Assembly (NCBI RefSeq): GCF_046244365.1
Contig: NZ_CP176395.1
Span: forward strand, 8,618,001-8,682,000
Direction of reading: 5' to 3'
Length of the DNA stretch: 64,000 nt
From: Paenibacillus_V sp046244365
Lineage (GTDB): Bacteria > Bacillota > Bacilli > Paenibacillales > NBRC-103111
Each line of letters opens with the position of its first letter. Within the stretch, counting starts at the first letter, position 1. Below are positions 17,067-24,170 of the stretch, one piece after another. Below the pieces are notes generated by a model, which made no database searches, had not been told where the DNA came from, and was given only the letters and a program-made list of their open reading frames with translations. The translations under genes were made by a program, and so were the position numbers.

Positions 17067-18152
17067 TCACCCTGCCGCAATACGACCCTGGTCTTCCGCT
17101 TCCTTGATTTGCTTGCTTCTTAACTGTCCGCAGGCGGCATCGATGTCCGTCCCGTGCTCTAACCGTACGCTGCAGCTAACTCCTTGCTTCTTAAGCGTGT
17201 CATAGAAGGCACGCACCGATTCTTTCTCGCTTCTTTGATATTGGCTGTGCTCATCCACCGGATTGTAAGGAATGAGATTCACATTCGCGAGCTGCCTTCG
17301 ATCGCCGACGAGCTCCGCCAGCTCAAGCGCATGCTCCCGGCGGTCGTTGACATCCTTGAGCAAAATATATTCCAGCGTAATCCGCTGATTCGTTTTGGCC
17401 AAATAGTAATCGATCGCCTGCATCAGCTTTTCGATCGGGATGGCACGGTTGATTTTCATGATCCGCGTCCGAAGCTCGTCGTTAGGCGCATGCAGCGAGA
17501 TCGCCAAGTTTACCCGCAGGTTCGTATCGGCGAATGCCCTGATTTTATCGGCGAGGCCGCTCGTCGAAACGGTGATATGTCTCGGCCCGATGGCCAGCCC
17601 TTTGTGGTCGACAACGATCTGCAGAAAGTCGATCAGGTTCTTGAAATTGTCGAACGGCTCGCCGATTCCCATCACCACAATGTGGCTCACCTTAAGGTCC
17701 TGCTGCGCTTGATCCAAGTGCTGCTGAACCTTCATAATCTGCTCGACGATCTCGCCGCTGGACAGATCCCGGCTTTTGGCCAAAAGCCCGCTCGCGCAAA
17801 AGCTGCACCCGATGTTGCAGCCAACCTGCGTCGTGACGCAAACCGAAAGCCCGTATTTATGCTTCATCAACACCGTCTCAATCAGGTTGCCGTCCTTCAG
17901 CGTAAACAAGAACTTCATCGTGCCGTCCGCCGACTCCTGCCTGACATGCTCGCTTAGCGTTTGAACGACAAAATGCTCGGCGAGCAGCTCCATGCATGCT
18001 TTGTTGACATCGGTGATCTCCGAGAAATCGGTTACCCGCTTCCTGTACAGCCAATCCCAAACTTGCAAAGCCCGGGATTTTTTATGCCCGCGTTCCGCAA
18101 GCCATGCGGTCAGTTGCTCTAATGTTAATCCATAAATGGATGCCTTATTCAT
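17067..18152 (-). CDS. rlmN: RlmN: 23S rRNA/tRNA adenine-C2 methyltransferase (radical SAM)
   Basis: A 361-residue radical-SAM enzyme that methylates C2 of A2503 in 23S rRNA and of A37 in some tRNAs. The CxxxCxxC cluster motif appears as CNIGCSFC (near residue 115), the SAM-binding GEPFDNF near 170, and SLHAPNDELR near 225. The C-terminal HGTDIDAACGQL carries the conserved catalytic cysteine. Length suits RlmN. The related resistance enzyme Cfr has the same motifs but usually reads GEALAN at the SAM site, so RlmN is favoured. Single gene. Confidence 0.92.
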   Translation of the reverse strand: MNKASIYGLTLEQLTAWLAERGHKKSRALQVWDWLYRKRVTDFSEITDVNKACMELLAEHFVVQTLSEHVRQESADGTMKFLFTLKDGNLIETVLMKHKYGLSVCVTTQVGCNIGCSFCASGLLAKSRDLSSGEIVEQIMKVQQHLDQAQQDLKVSHIVVMGIGEPFDNFKNLIDFLQIVVDHKGLAIGPRHITVSTSGLADKIRAFADTNLRVNLAISLHAPNDELRTRIMKINRAIPIEKLMQAIDYYLAKTNQRITLEYILLKDVNDRREHALELAELVGDRRQLANVNLIPYNPVDEHSQYQRSEKESVRAFYDTLKKQGVSCSVRLEHGTDIDAACGQLRSKQIKEAEDQGRIAAG

Positions 18153-18237
18153 TCGTTACCCTCTTTTCAAAAACGATAAATGAAAGCCGATTTCGCCGAC
18201 TAGCCGAACTCACAATCTGATTAGTATTGTCCCAGAA

Positions 18238-18254
18238 TTGTTTTGTTAAAACAA
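18238..18254. other. Perfect hairpin downstream of the HxlR gene
   Basis: TTGTTTT-GTT-AAAACAA has exact 7-bp arms. It lies between the end of the HxlR gene and rlmN and may be a weak terminator for the former. Confidence 0.4.
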
Positions 18255-18320
18255 GGGGAGAAGTTAGCCAGTTCTTAGGGATTCCTTCCTTGGCTTCGGA
18301 TTCTCGTCACCAGCCTGCCC

Positions 18321-18686
18321 TCAGTTATTCAATCCGTTATCCTCTAAGACGGAAAATTTATCGCCGTATTCCTTAATGATATGGGACTCGCCCCAGACGC
18401 ATAAGGAATCCAGGATCGGCTTCAAGCTCCATCCGTACTCGCTCAGCTCATACTCCACTTTCGGCGGCACCTGATTATAAATGATCCGGTTCACGATTCC
18501 GTCCTGCTCCAGTTCCCTAAGCTGCTGCGTTAACATTTTCTGTGTAATGCCGGTAAGCACCCGTTTCAAATCGCTGGTCCGCTTCTTCCCGTGGGTCAAA
18601 TGACAGAGAATGACGCATTTCCACTTGCCCCCGATCACCTCCAGCGTCGCCTCCACCGAAATGTTGTATTTCTTCTTGGTTATCAT
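18321..18686 (-). CDS. HxlR-family transcriptional regulator
   Basis: A 121-residue winged-helix regulator. It shows the HxlR signature (VIGGKWKCVILCHLTHGKKR, residues about 17-36), followed by LTGITQKMLTQQLRELEQDG and the wing (YNQVPPKVEYELSEYGWSL). GGGAGGG lies upstream of the ATG. It is divergent from an MFS pump and an aldo/keto reductase gene, so it probably responds to a small reactive or toxic compound and controls them. Confidence 0.93.
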   Translation of the reverse strand: MITKKKYNISVEATLEVIGGKWKCVILCHLTHGKKRTSDLKRVLTGITQKMLTQQLRELEQDGIVNRIIYNQVPPKVEYELSEYGWSLKPILDSLCVWGESHIIKEYGDKFSVLEDNGLNN

Positions 18687-18721
18687 CGATCCGTTCCCTC
18701 CCTAACCGCTTGCTTCTTTGT

Positions 18722-18780
18722 AGGAACTTCAAAGTGCTTACGGTACTTAAAGGTTCCTATAGCACTTATAAGTACGTACT
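18722..18780. promoter_or_regulatory. Candidate HxlR operator region between divergent genes
   Basis: TAGGAAC (18721-18727) and GTTCCTA (18753-18759) form an inverted repeat, and TACTT/AAGTA half-sites recur (GGTACTTAAAGG, TATAAGTACGTACT). The cluster lies in the HxlR/MFS divergent promoter region, where such regulators bind. No experimental match is claimed. Confidence 0.45.
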
Positions 18781-18851
18781 ATTCATGAATGCTCGAATAC
18801 CTCATAATAGCATCTACCGGCCGGTAAAACCAATCTGTAGGAGTGGAACGA

Positions 18852-20066
18852 ATGGCAGCAGCTACGAAAAAAAGAAGTACGCTGGCGCTTCTGGCATTAG
18901 CGATAAGCGCCTTTGCGATCGGAACAACCGAGTTTATCAGTGTAGGGCTTCTTCCACTTATCGCTGAAGACCTTCATATATCCGTTACGGCAGCCGGATT
19001 GACCGTTACTCTGTATGCGTTAGGGGTAACGTTCGGCGCTCCTGTCTTAACGTCTTTGACCTCCGCCATGTCCCGTAAAGCGCTGCTCATAGGGATCATG
19101 CTTGTCTTTATTGCGGGTAACAGCCTCGCCGCCGCTGCGGACGGAGTTGTTCTGCTGCTGATTGCCCGCGTCATCTCGGCGCTTGCGCACGGCGTATTTA
19201 TGTCCATCGGTTCCACCATCGCCGCCGATTTGGTACCCGAGAACCGCAGGGCGAGCGCCATCGCCATCATGTTCTCCGGGCTTACGGTAGCCACCGTCAC
19301 GGGAGTGCCGCTCGGTACCTTCATCGGCCAACAATTGGGGTGGCGCGCCGCCTTTGTCGCCATCGTCGCGGTCGGTATCCTGGCTCTCATCGCCAACCTG
19401 CTCATGATTCCGGCGGGACTGCGCAAAGGGGCGGCTACCCGACTCAGCGATCAGCTGAAGCTTGTCGCGAACGGCCGATTGCTGCTTGCTTTTGCCATTA
19501 CGGCATTGGGGTATGGCGGGACTTTTGTCGTCTTCACTTATTTATCCCCGCTGCTTCACGACATAACCGGATTCAGCGAAAGCGCGGTAGCCGTCATTCT
19601 GCTCTTATACGGCATCGCCATCGCGATCGGCAACGTCATCGGAGGCAAAGCGGCCAACCGCAAACCGGTTCAAGCTCTATTCTATATGTTTGCGTTTCAA
19701 GCGGTCGTGCTTCTCCTTCTGGCCTTTACCGCGCCGTATAAAGCCGCCGCTTTGGTCACCATCTTCTTGATGGGCTTGCTCGCCTTCATGAACGTCCCGG
19801 GCTTGCAGGTGTATGTCGTCATGCTTGCGGAACGGTTTGCGCCCAAAGCGAAGGACACCGCCTCCGCCGCCAATATTGCCGCATTCAATGCGGGTATTGC
19901 CATAGGCGCGTATTTGGGCGGCGTAGTGGCGGACACGATCGGACTGATTCATACCACCTGGGTAGGCGCATTGATGGTTGTCGGGGCCGTCCTATTGACT
20001 GCCAAAGGCCGCTCCCTAGAGAAAGAAAACCGGGCTCCCGTCAAAGCCGAGCCCGTCTATGATTGA
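18852..20066 (+). CDS. MFS transporter, DHA1 (AraJ/YdhP-like) efflux type
   Basis: A 404-residue protein with 12 predicted transmembrane helices. The early signature AIGTTEFISVGLLPLIAEDL is characteristic of AraJ/YdhP-like sugar or drug exporters, and motif C-like glycine residues (GVPLGTFIGQQLGWR) follow. I chose ATG 18852 over the in-frame GTG 18843 because GGAG lies 8 bp upstream. It is divergent from the HxlR regulator and probably co-transcribed with the following aldo/keto reductase. It is a paralogue of the pump at 31050. Confidence 0.92.
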   Translation: MAAATKKRSTLALLALAISAFAIGTTEFISVGLLPLIAEDLHISVTAAGLTVTLYALGVTFGAPVLTSLTSAMSRKALLIGIMLVFIAGNSLAAAADGVVLLLIARVISALAHGVFMSIGSTIAADLVPENRRASAIAIMFSGLTVATVTGVPLGTFIGQQLGWRAAFVAIVAVGILALIANLLMIPAGLRKGAATRLSDQLKLVANGRLLLAFAITALGYGGTFVVFTYLSPLLHDITGFSESAVAVILLLYGIAIAIGNVIGGKAANRKPVQALFYMFAFQAVVLLLLAFTAPYKAAALVTIFLMGLLAFMNVPGLQVYVVMLAERFAPKAKDTASAANIAAFNAGIAIGAYLGGVVADTIGLIHTTWVGALMVVGAVLLTAKGRSLEKENRAPVKAEPVYD

Positions 20067-20118
20067 ACACCCGTTACCGAGCATTGTTCAAATAAACATA
20101 CAGGAGGCACTACCTCAC

Positions 20119-20964
20119 ATGACACCACAACATTTACAAGACACTACAACGTTGCGCAACGGCATATCCATGCCTTGGCTGGGAATGGGCGTATTTCAAG
20201 TAGAGGAAGGCTCCGATCTGGTGCATGCGGTCAAAACGGCCGTAAGGCACGGCTATCGCAGCATCGACACAGCCGCCATTTACGCGAATGAAAGAAGCGT
20301 GGGACAAGCTATCCGGGAGAGCTTGCAGGAGTTCCCGGTTGCCAGAGACGACCTTTTCGTTACCTCGAAAGTATGGAATGCGGATCTGGGTTACGAGTCG
20401 ACGCTCGCCGCCTACGAAACCAGCCTAACGAAGCTGGGCTTGGACGCGCTTGATCTGTATCTCATTCATTGGCCCGTAAGCGGGAAATATAAAGAGGCGT
20501 GGAGAGCGTTAGAGTCCTTGTACAAAAACGGGCGTGTCAAAGCCATCGGGGTTAGCAATTTTCAGATCCATCATCTGGAGGACCTGATGAAGGACGCCGA
20601 AATCATGCCTATGGTGAATCAAGTGGAATTCCATCCTTATTTATCGCAAAGCAAGCTGCGGCAATTCTGCAAAGAGCAAGGAATTCAGCTGGAAGCCTGG
20701 TCGCCGCTTATGCAGGGGCAACTGCTGGATAACCCCGTCTTAAAGGAAATCGCGGCAAAATACGGCAAGTCGGTCGCTCAAATCATTATCCGCTGGGACC
20801 TTCAGCATGGCGTCGTCACGATCCCCAAGTCCACGAAGGAACACCGGATCGTCGAGAACGCCTCGGTCTTTGATTTCGAGCTCGCCCCGGAGGATATGGA
20901 ACGAATCGACGGTTTGAACCGGAATCACCGGGTCGGCCCGGATCCGGACAATTTCGATTTTTAA
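20119..20964 (+). CDS. Aldo/keto reductase
   Basis: A 281-residue NADPH-dependent reductase of the YtbE/YvgN/2,5-diketogluconate-reductase type. The family motifs are present: GYRSIDTAAIYANE (catalytic Asp and Tyr), LFVTSKVW (catalytic Lys), DLYLIHWP (catalytic His), and the C-terminal cofactor segment VTIPKSTKEHRIVEN. AGGAGG lies 11 bp before ATG 20119; an earlier ATG at 20059 overlaps the MFS stop and has no site. It reduces aldehydes such as methylglyoxal in relatives; the true substrate is unknown. Confidence 0.92.
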   Translation: MTPQHLQDTTTLRNGISMPWLGMGVFQVEEGSDLVHAVKTAVRHGYRSIDTAAIYANERSVGQAIRESLQEFPVARDDLFVTSKVWNADLGYESTLAAYETSLTKLGLDALDLYLIHWPVSGKYKEAWRALESLYKNGRVKAIGVSNFQIHHLEDLMKDAEIMPMVNQVEFHPYLSQSKLRQFCKEQGIQLEAWSPLMQGQLLDNPVLKEIAAKYGKSVAQIIIRWDLQHGVVTIPKSTKEHRIVENASVFDFELAPEDMERIDGLNRNHRVGPDPDNFDF

Positions 20965-20968
20965 TACG

Positions 20969-21008
20969 AAGACGCCATTTCTCCCCTTGCGAAGGAATGG
21001 CGTCTTTC
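20969..21008 (+). terminator. Terminator after the aldo/keto reductase gene
   Basis: AAGACGCCATT pairs with AATGGCGTCTT, followed by TCTCCT. Confidence 0.8.
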
Positions 21009-21088
21009 TCCTGCATCGGCGGCGAAAGCCGGTTCCCTGAGCGGAATGCATGTCATCCGCCTGATGATGGAACAATACCGGAAGAACG

Positions 21089-22069
21089 TCACTGTTGGCC
21101 TGAATGAGCTTGCCGGTTTCGGATCGACCGAATCGTCGCTGTAATGCCTTCTTCGAATGAAGTAGCCGGTATGGGACCGACTAAACGCTCATATTTCTTG
21201 CCGCTTAAGACCACGGGCTCTTCGGTTAAATACAGCATTTCGACGATCTCTTTCATGACCGGGACAACTGCGCCCAGAAGCGACAATCCTATTTTACCGA
21301 CAGGCACAACCGGTTTGGTCTTGCCGCTCGCTTGCTGCGCGATTCGGACAATATCCCGCCCGGCAATGACGCCCCGCCCCGGGATATTCCAGTTTTGCCC
21401 GTAAGCCTCCTCCCGGCCCGCCAGCTCGACGATCATGACTGCCGCATCGGGCAGGTACACGTATTCGCGGGGAACGCGCATATTGCCGATGAACATCGCA
21501 GGCCGCCCGGCTGCGATCGCCTCCAAGGTCGAGCCCAAATACGAAGCTTTCGTTGCGGAAGGCCCGTAATAGTCCGGCAAGCGCACGATGAGCCCTTTTG
21601 ACCGGTTCCAGCGCGGACTTAAAAACATACGCTCGAACGCAAGTTTCACTTTCCCTTTACGGGTATGCGGGTTCTTCGGATGCTCCTCGTCAACCGGGGT
21701 ATCCGACACCCTTCTGCCATAAGGGTAGATGCCGTCTACGGCTACTATTCTTGTTTCCAGTCGATGGGCCGCTTGCATCACCGCTTCTCCCATCGGGAGG
21801 AGCTTGGCGCTCATTTCGTTGTAAGGAACCGATGCACAGTGAAAAATAACATCCGCGCCTTGAGCCGCCGAGTAGACATCGTTCTCGTTGAACACGTCTC
21901 CTGCTCTTAGCGTGAGGTTGGCTGGGTTTCCCAGATCATCCGCAAGCTGTTCAAGCTTTCGAAGGGACCGCCCGAAGGCGATCGTATCCAACCCTCTCTT
22001 CAGCAGCTCCGTAATAATGGCCGTTCCCGTTCCTCCGGTGGCACCTAATACAATCGCTTTTTTTAACAT
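21089..22069 (-). CDS. NAD(P)-dependent epimerase/dehydratase-family oxidoreductase
   Basis: A 326-residue extended-SDR-like protein. The N-terminal Rossmann motif is GATGGTG (VLGATGGTGTAIITELL), with AGDVFNENDV and the strand HCASVPYNE further on, as in NAD-dependent epimerases and atypical NmrA-like SDRs. The classical YxxxK is not clear, so activity is uncertain. GGAGGGG precedes the ATG. The next gene downstream of its promoter's partner is a TetR regulator in the same orientation, with an identical operator-like site upstream of each. Confidence 0.87.
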   Translation of the reverse strand: MLKKAIVLGATGGTGTAIITELLKRGLDTIAFGRSLRKLEQLADDLGNPANLTLRAGDVFNENDVYSAAQGADVIFHCASVPYNEMSAKLLPMGEAVMQAAHRLETRIVAVDGIYPYGRRVSDTPVDEEHPKNPHTRKGKVKLAFERMFLSPRWNRSKGLIVRLPDYYGPSATKASYLGSTLEAIAAGRPAMFIGNMRVPREYVYLPDAAVMIVELAGREEAYGQNWNIPGRGVIAGRDIVRIAQQASGKTKPVVPVGKIGLSLLGAVVPVMKEIVEMLYLTEEPVVLSGKKYERLVGPIPATSFEEGITATIRSIRNRQAHSGQQ

Positions 22070-22092
22070 GGTCTACCCCTCCGATTAGTAAG

Positions 22093-22108
22093 TTATTGAT
22101 CAATCACT
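22093..22108. promoter_or_regulatory. TetR operator copy 1 (upstream of the epimerase gene)
   Basis: TTATTGATCAATCACT, with palindromic core ATTGATCAAT, lies 24-39 bp upstream of the epimerase start. An identical 16-mer lies upstream of the TetR gene. Confidence 0.75.
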
Positions 22109-22150
22109 AACTAGCTGATAAATAAAAAAAGAAAATCTTCTTTTCGTATC

Positions 22151-22173
22151 TAAGGGCGGACTTCGCCCCTAGA
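22151..22173 (-). terminator. Hairpin after the TetR gene
   Basis: GGGCG and CGCCC arms inside a longer CTA/TAG frame lie just past the TetR stop; a T-rich stretch follows at some distance on the minus strand. Weak terminator. Confidence 0.5.
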
Positions 22174-22187
22174 TTTCGCTTACCGAT

Positions 22188-22745
22188 CTACTCTTCTTCC
22201 GGATGCTTAGGCTTCAATTCCGGCATACCAAGTACGGTGGCAATGTTGCACAGCATTCCATTGGCCATAAACGTACTTACAAGAACTTCGGTATGGGCCA
22301 TTCCGGCTTCCGTAAATTTCCGTTCCACGAGGCTCGTTACGTTTCGCATGCCGGTTTGCATTGCCGTCCGGATCGCTTCATCCCGAATGCCGAATGCCTG
22401 CACCTGTAAAATGATCTCATTGGGGTGCGTTTCCATCAGCCGTTCATACGCTTGGATCATCTCCTTGAGCAGTTCTTCCGCAGGCGCTTGTATCCCCGTA
22501 AAAGAGCGGATTATCCGGTCGAAGGCCCGCTCCAGAGAGGCTACGAACAATTCCTCTTTGTTCATGAATACCTTAAAAATATAAGGCTGGGAAATCCCTA
22601 CCCTCTCGGCAACCTGCGCCGTTGTCGCCCTGTAGTATCCATGTTCCGCAAAAACGACAACCGCCGCCTCTACGATCTGCTCCTTACGGTTTACCGCTGT
22701 TTGTTCGTCCGGCTTAATGCCGGCCTTGCCGTTTTTTTTCTCCAT
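22188..22745 (-). CDS. TetR-family regulator
   Basis: A 185-residue regulator. The HTH region (IVEAAVVVFAEHGYYRATTA, QVAERVGISQPYIFKVFMNK, residues about 24-63) is typical of TetR; the C-terminal domain is variable. GAGGATG precedes the ATG. Its own promoter and that of the downstream epimerase gene share the identical 16-mer TTATTGATCAATCACT, strongly suggesting it represses itself and the epimerase. Confidence 0.94.
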   Translation of the reverse strand: MEKKNGKAGIKPDEQTAVNRKEQIVEAAVVVFAEHGYYRATTAQVAERVGISQPYIFKVFMNKEELFVASLERAFDRIIRSFTGIQAPAEELLKEMIQAYERLMETHPNEIILQVQAFGIRDEAIRTAMQTGMRNVTSLVERKFTEAGMAHTEVLVSTFMANGMLCNIATVLGMPELKPKHPEEE

Positions 22746-22776
22746 GACATCCTCACTTTATGCAGCTTCTTCGAGG

Positions 22777-22792
22777 TTATTGATCAATCACT
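22777..22792. promoter_or_regulatory. TetR operator copy 2 (upstream of the TetR gene)
   Basis: The same 16-mer TTATTGATCAATCACT as at 22093-22108 lies 32-47 bp upstream of the TetR start. The repeat makes autoregulation likely. Confidence 0.75.
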
Positions 22793-22880
22793 TCCTAATG
22801 TGTAGTATAACCTCCGTTCCTTCAAAAGACAACAGGCAATATATAATTTTTCGTAAGGCGAGGATACACCGATAAATTGA

Positions 22881-22909
22881 AAAAGACCGCCGAACCCTCT
22901 CGGCAGTCT
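22881..22909 (-). terminator. Terminator ending the peptide/GNAT/exporter operon
   Basis: On the minus strand AGACTGCCGA pairs with TTCGGCGGTCT, followed by TTTTTC. It lies just past the last gene of the operon. Confidence 0.88.
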
Positions 22910-22918
22910 AATAAGTGT

Positions 22919-23476
22919 CTAGTAGAAACGGACCTCGTTTCTTCTATCGCTTGATATCGTTTTAAACCGATGACAATAGGATTCCAGTTCATGAAAAGAA
23001 ATCGTGTAAAACGACAACCTGTTCACAATCGATTTGGTTGAACCGGGTAATGCGCTAATCTTAGAGAGAAGCGTCCCCAGTTCCTCCTTATCGGCAGATG
23101 CTGAAGTCCAGAACTGGATCTTCTCGACATCCGGGTTCCCCGCCTTCATCTCATCGAGGAGTGCCCGCAAGCCGCGTATAAACAAGGATGTTCTCCGGTA
23201 TTCCTTCCGAATGAACGCTACTTCTACTTGACATATATGCGTATCCTCGTAGTCGTTAGCGCCTGTCCCGTATACGAAGCCTGCCGCGCCGACAATCTCG
23301 TATGGCTCTTCGCTGATTGCGAGCACAGCCTTACCTAATAGTAACGGGCTGCCGAGAAAGCTTAGTTTCATGGCGAACTTATACGGTAAATTCAGTTCGT
23401 CGTGATGCCGGAGCAGAAACTTGATATACGCATCATAGTCCATTTCTAGCGTGCAAGGCCGAAACTCAAAAAACAT
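22919..23476 (-). CDS. GNAT-like acyltransferase, last gene of the peptide operon
   Basis: A 185-residue protein with the beta-alpha pattern of GNAT acyltransferases: EIVGAAGFVYG (strand), CQVEVAFIRKEYRR then TSLFIRGLRALLDEM (the acyl-CoA-binding strand-helix), and VEKIQFWTSAS. The usual pyrophosphate loop Q/R-x-x-G-x-G/A is atypical (RRTSLF). It resembles the operon's other GNAT-like protein in this core (RTSLFIRGL versus GTRLFLKGL). Its ATG lies only 3 bases after the stop of the 31-residue peptide gene and lacks a strong site, implying translational coupling. It may acylate or otherwise modify that peptide; this is inference. Confidence 0.65.
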   Translation of the reverse strand: MFFEFRPCTLEMDYDAYIKFLLRHHDELNLPYKFAMKLSFLGSPLLLGKAVLAISEEPYEIVGAAGFVYGTGANDYEDTHICQVEVAFIRKEYRRTSLFIRGLRALLDEMKAGNPDVEKIQFWTSASADKEELGTLLSKISALPGSTKSIVNRLSFYTISFHELESYCHRFKTISSDRRNEVRFY

Positions 23477-23479
23477 TCG

Positions 23480-23575
23480 TTACGCCTGTGCTCTAAGGGA
23501 CTCGTTGTCTTTCACGATAAGTCCGAAGCCGCTGCCCTTTTTAGGTTTGTTGCCAAATCCGAGTGGTGGGATCAT
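23480..23575 (-). CDS. 31-residue peptide, candidate precursor of a modified peptide
   Basis: This short gene begins with ATG at 23575, and AGGAGG lies exactly 8 bases upstream, the best ribosome binding site in the operon. The product starts MIPPLGFG, has a basic centre NKPKKGS, then GFGLIVKD, and ends NESLRAQA. GFG on each side of the basic centre gives near mirror symmetry. It has no signal peptide, no GG leader and no Cys, Ser/Thr-rich or lanthionine-type core. It is nested between two GNAT-like genes and downstream of an exporter gene, as precursor genes usually are. Its modification is unknown; the Lys residues are possible acyl acceptors. Confidence 0.68.
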   Translation of the reverse strand: MIPPLGFGNKPKKGSGFGLIVKDNESLRAQA

Positions 23576-23624
23576 TTTTTACGCCTCCTATTCCAAATAG
23601 AAAAATATGTATCCTTTGTCCTAA

Positions 23625-24140
23625 TTATACCTTGATGAAGTTTTTTAGGGTAGTCTTTATTGTGTGAATTTTGACACAAAACACCGTTTCTTTTCCAATT
23701 CCCCCGTCCCGATCATAGCTCTCCTGAGTAAATTTGGCGTACAATTTACATAGATAGGTATTTTCCGACAATGCGGCCAATCTCAATTCCTGCACTTCCG
23801 GATGCTCCTTTTCGACCTGGCTTACCCAGAACTGAAGCCCTTTAAGAAAGAGCCGCGTCCCTCTATACGACCGGTCAGAAATAGCCATATCCGCAAAAGC
23901 GATCTCTTTATCCTTGAATTCCTGGTCCGGAGTCCCCTGGTAATAAGCCAGCACGCCAACAACCCGGTTATCGGCATCCGTGATTTGCAGCAAATGGCCT
24001 TGCGTCATATACGAATACAGCAGACTAATCGTGTCTATGGTTGTAAAGGAAAGATGGAGGTCGTGTTTGTTTTCAAGAACAAATAAGCTGACCTTGGCCA
24101 AATCCTCATCACTCGTACAGCGTGTACATAGCGTCGTCAT
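23625..24140 (-). CDS. GNAT-like acyltransferase, second gene of the peptide operon
   Basis: A 171-residue protein with GNAT features: VVGVLAYYQG (strand 4), EIAFADMAISDRSYRG (strand and start of the acyl-CoA loop), TRLFLKGLQFWVSQV (helix 3) and EVQELRLAALSENTYLCKLYAKF, the latter resembling the common N-x-x-x-x-x-LY-x-K-x-GF end of GNATs. It is distantly related to the GNAT-like protein at 22919. AGGGGAGA lies before the ATG, 30 bp after the exporter stop. Two related acyltransferases flanking a small peptide suggest either sequential modification or a heterodimer. Confidence 0.7.
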   Translation of the reverse strand: MTTLCTRCTSDEDLAKVSLFVLENKHDLHLSFTTIDTISLLYSYMTQGHLLQITDADNRVVGVLAYYQGTPDQEFKDKEIAFADMAISDRSYRGTRLFLKGLQFWVSQVEKEHPEVQELRLAALSENTYLCKLYAKFTQESYDRDGGIGKETVFCVKIHTIKTTLKNFIKV

Positions 24141-24170
24141 TCGTTCTCCCCTGCCTCTCTCCCAGAGACG

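Noticed and set aside
17184..17957. 257-codon plus frame opposite rlmN
   Set aside because: Antisense shadow of a well-recognised gene.
17067..18152. Cfr-type antibiotic resistance methyltransferase
   Set aside because: Shares the radical-SAM cluster, but GEPFDNF and the overall pattern fit housekeeping RlmN better; not fully excluded without alignment.
23480..23575. Lasso, lanthipeptide or sactipeptide precursor
   Set aside because: No Cys, no leader/core boundary, and no lanthionine synthetase, lasso cyclase or radical-SAM gene next to it; the only candidate modifiers are GNAT-like.
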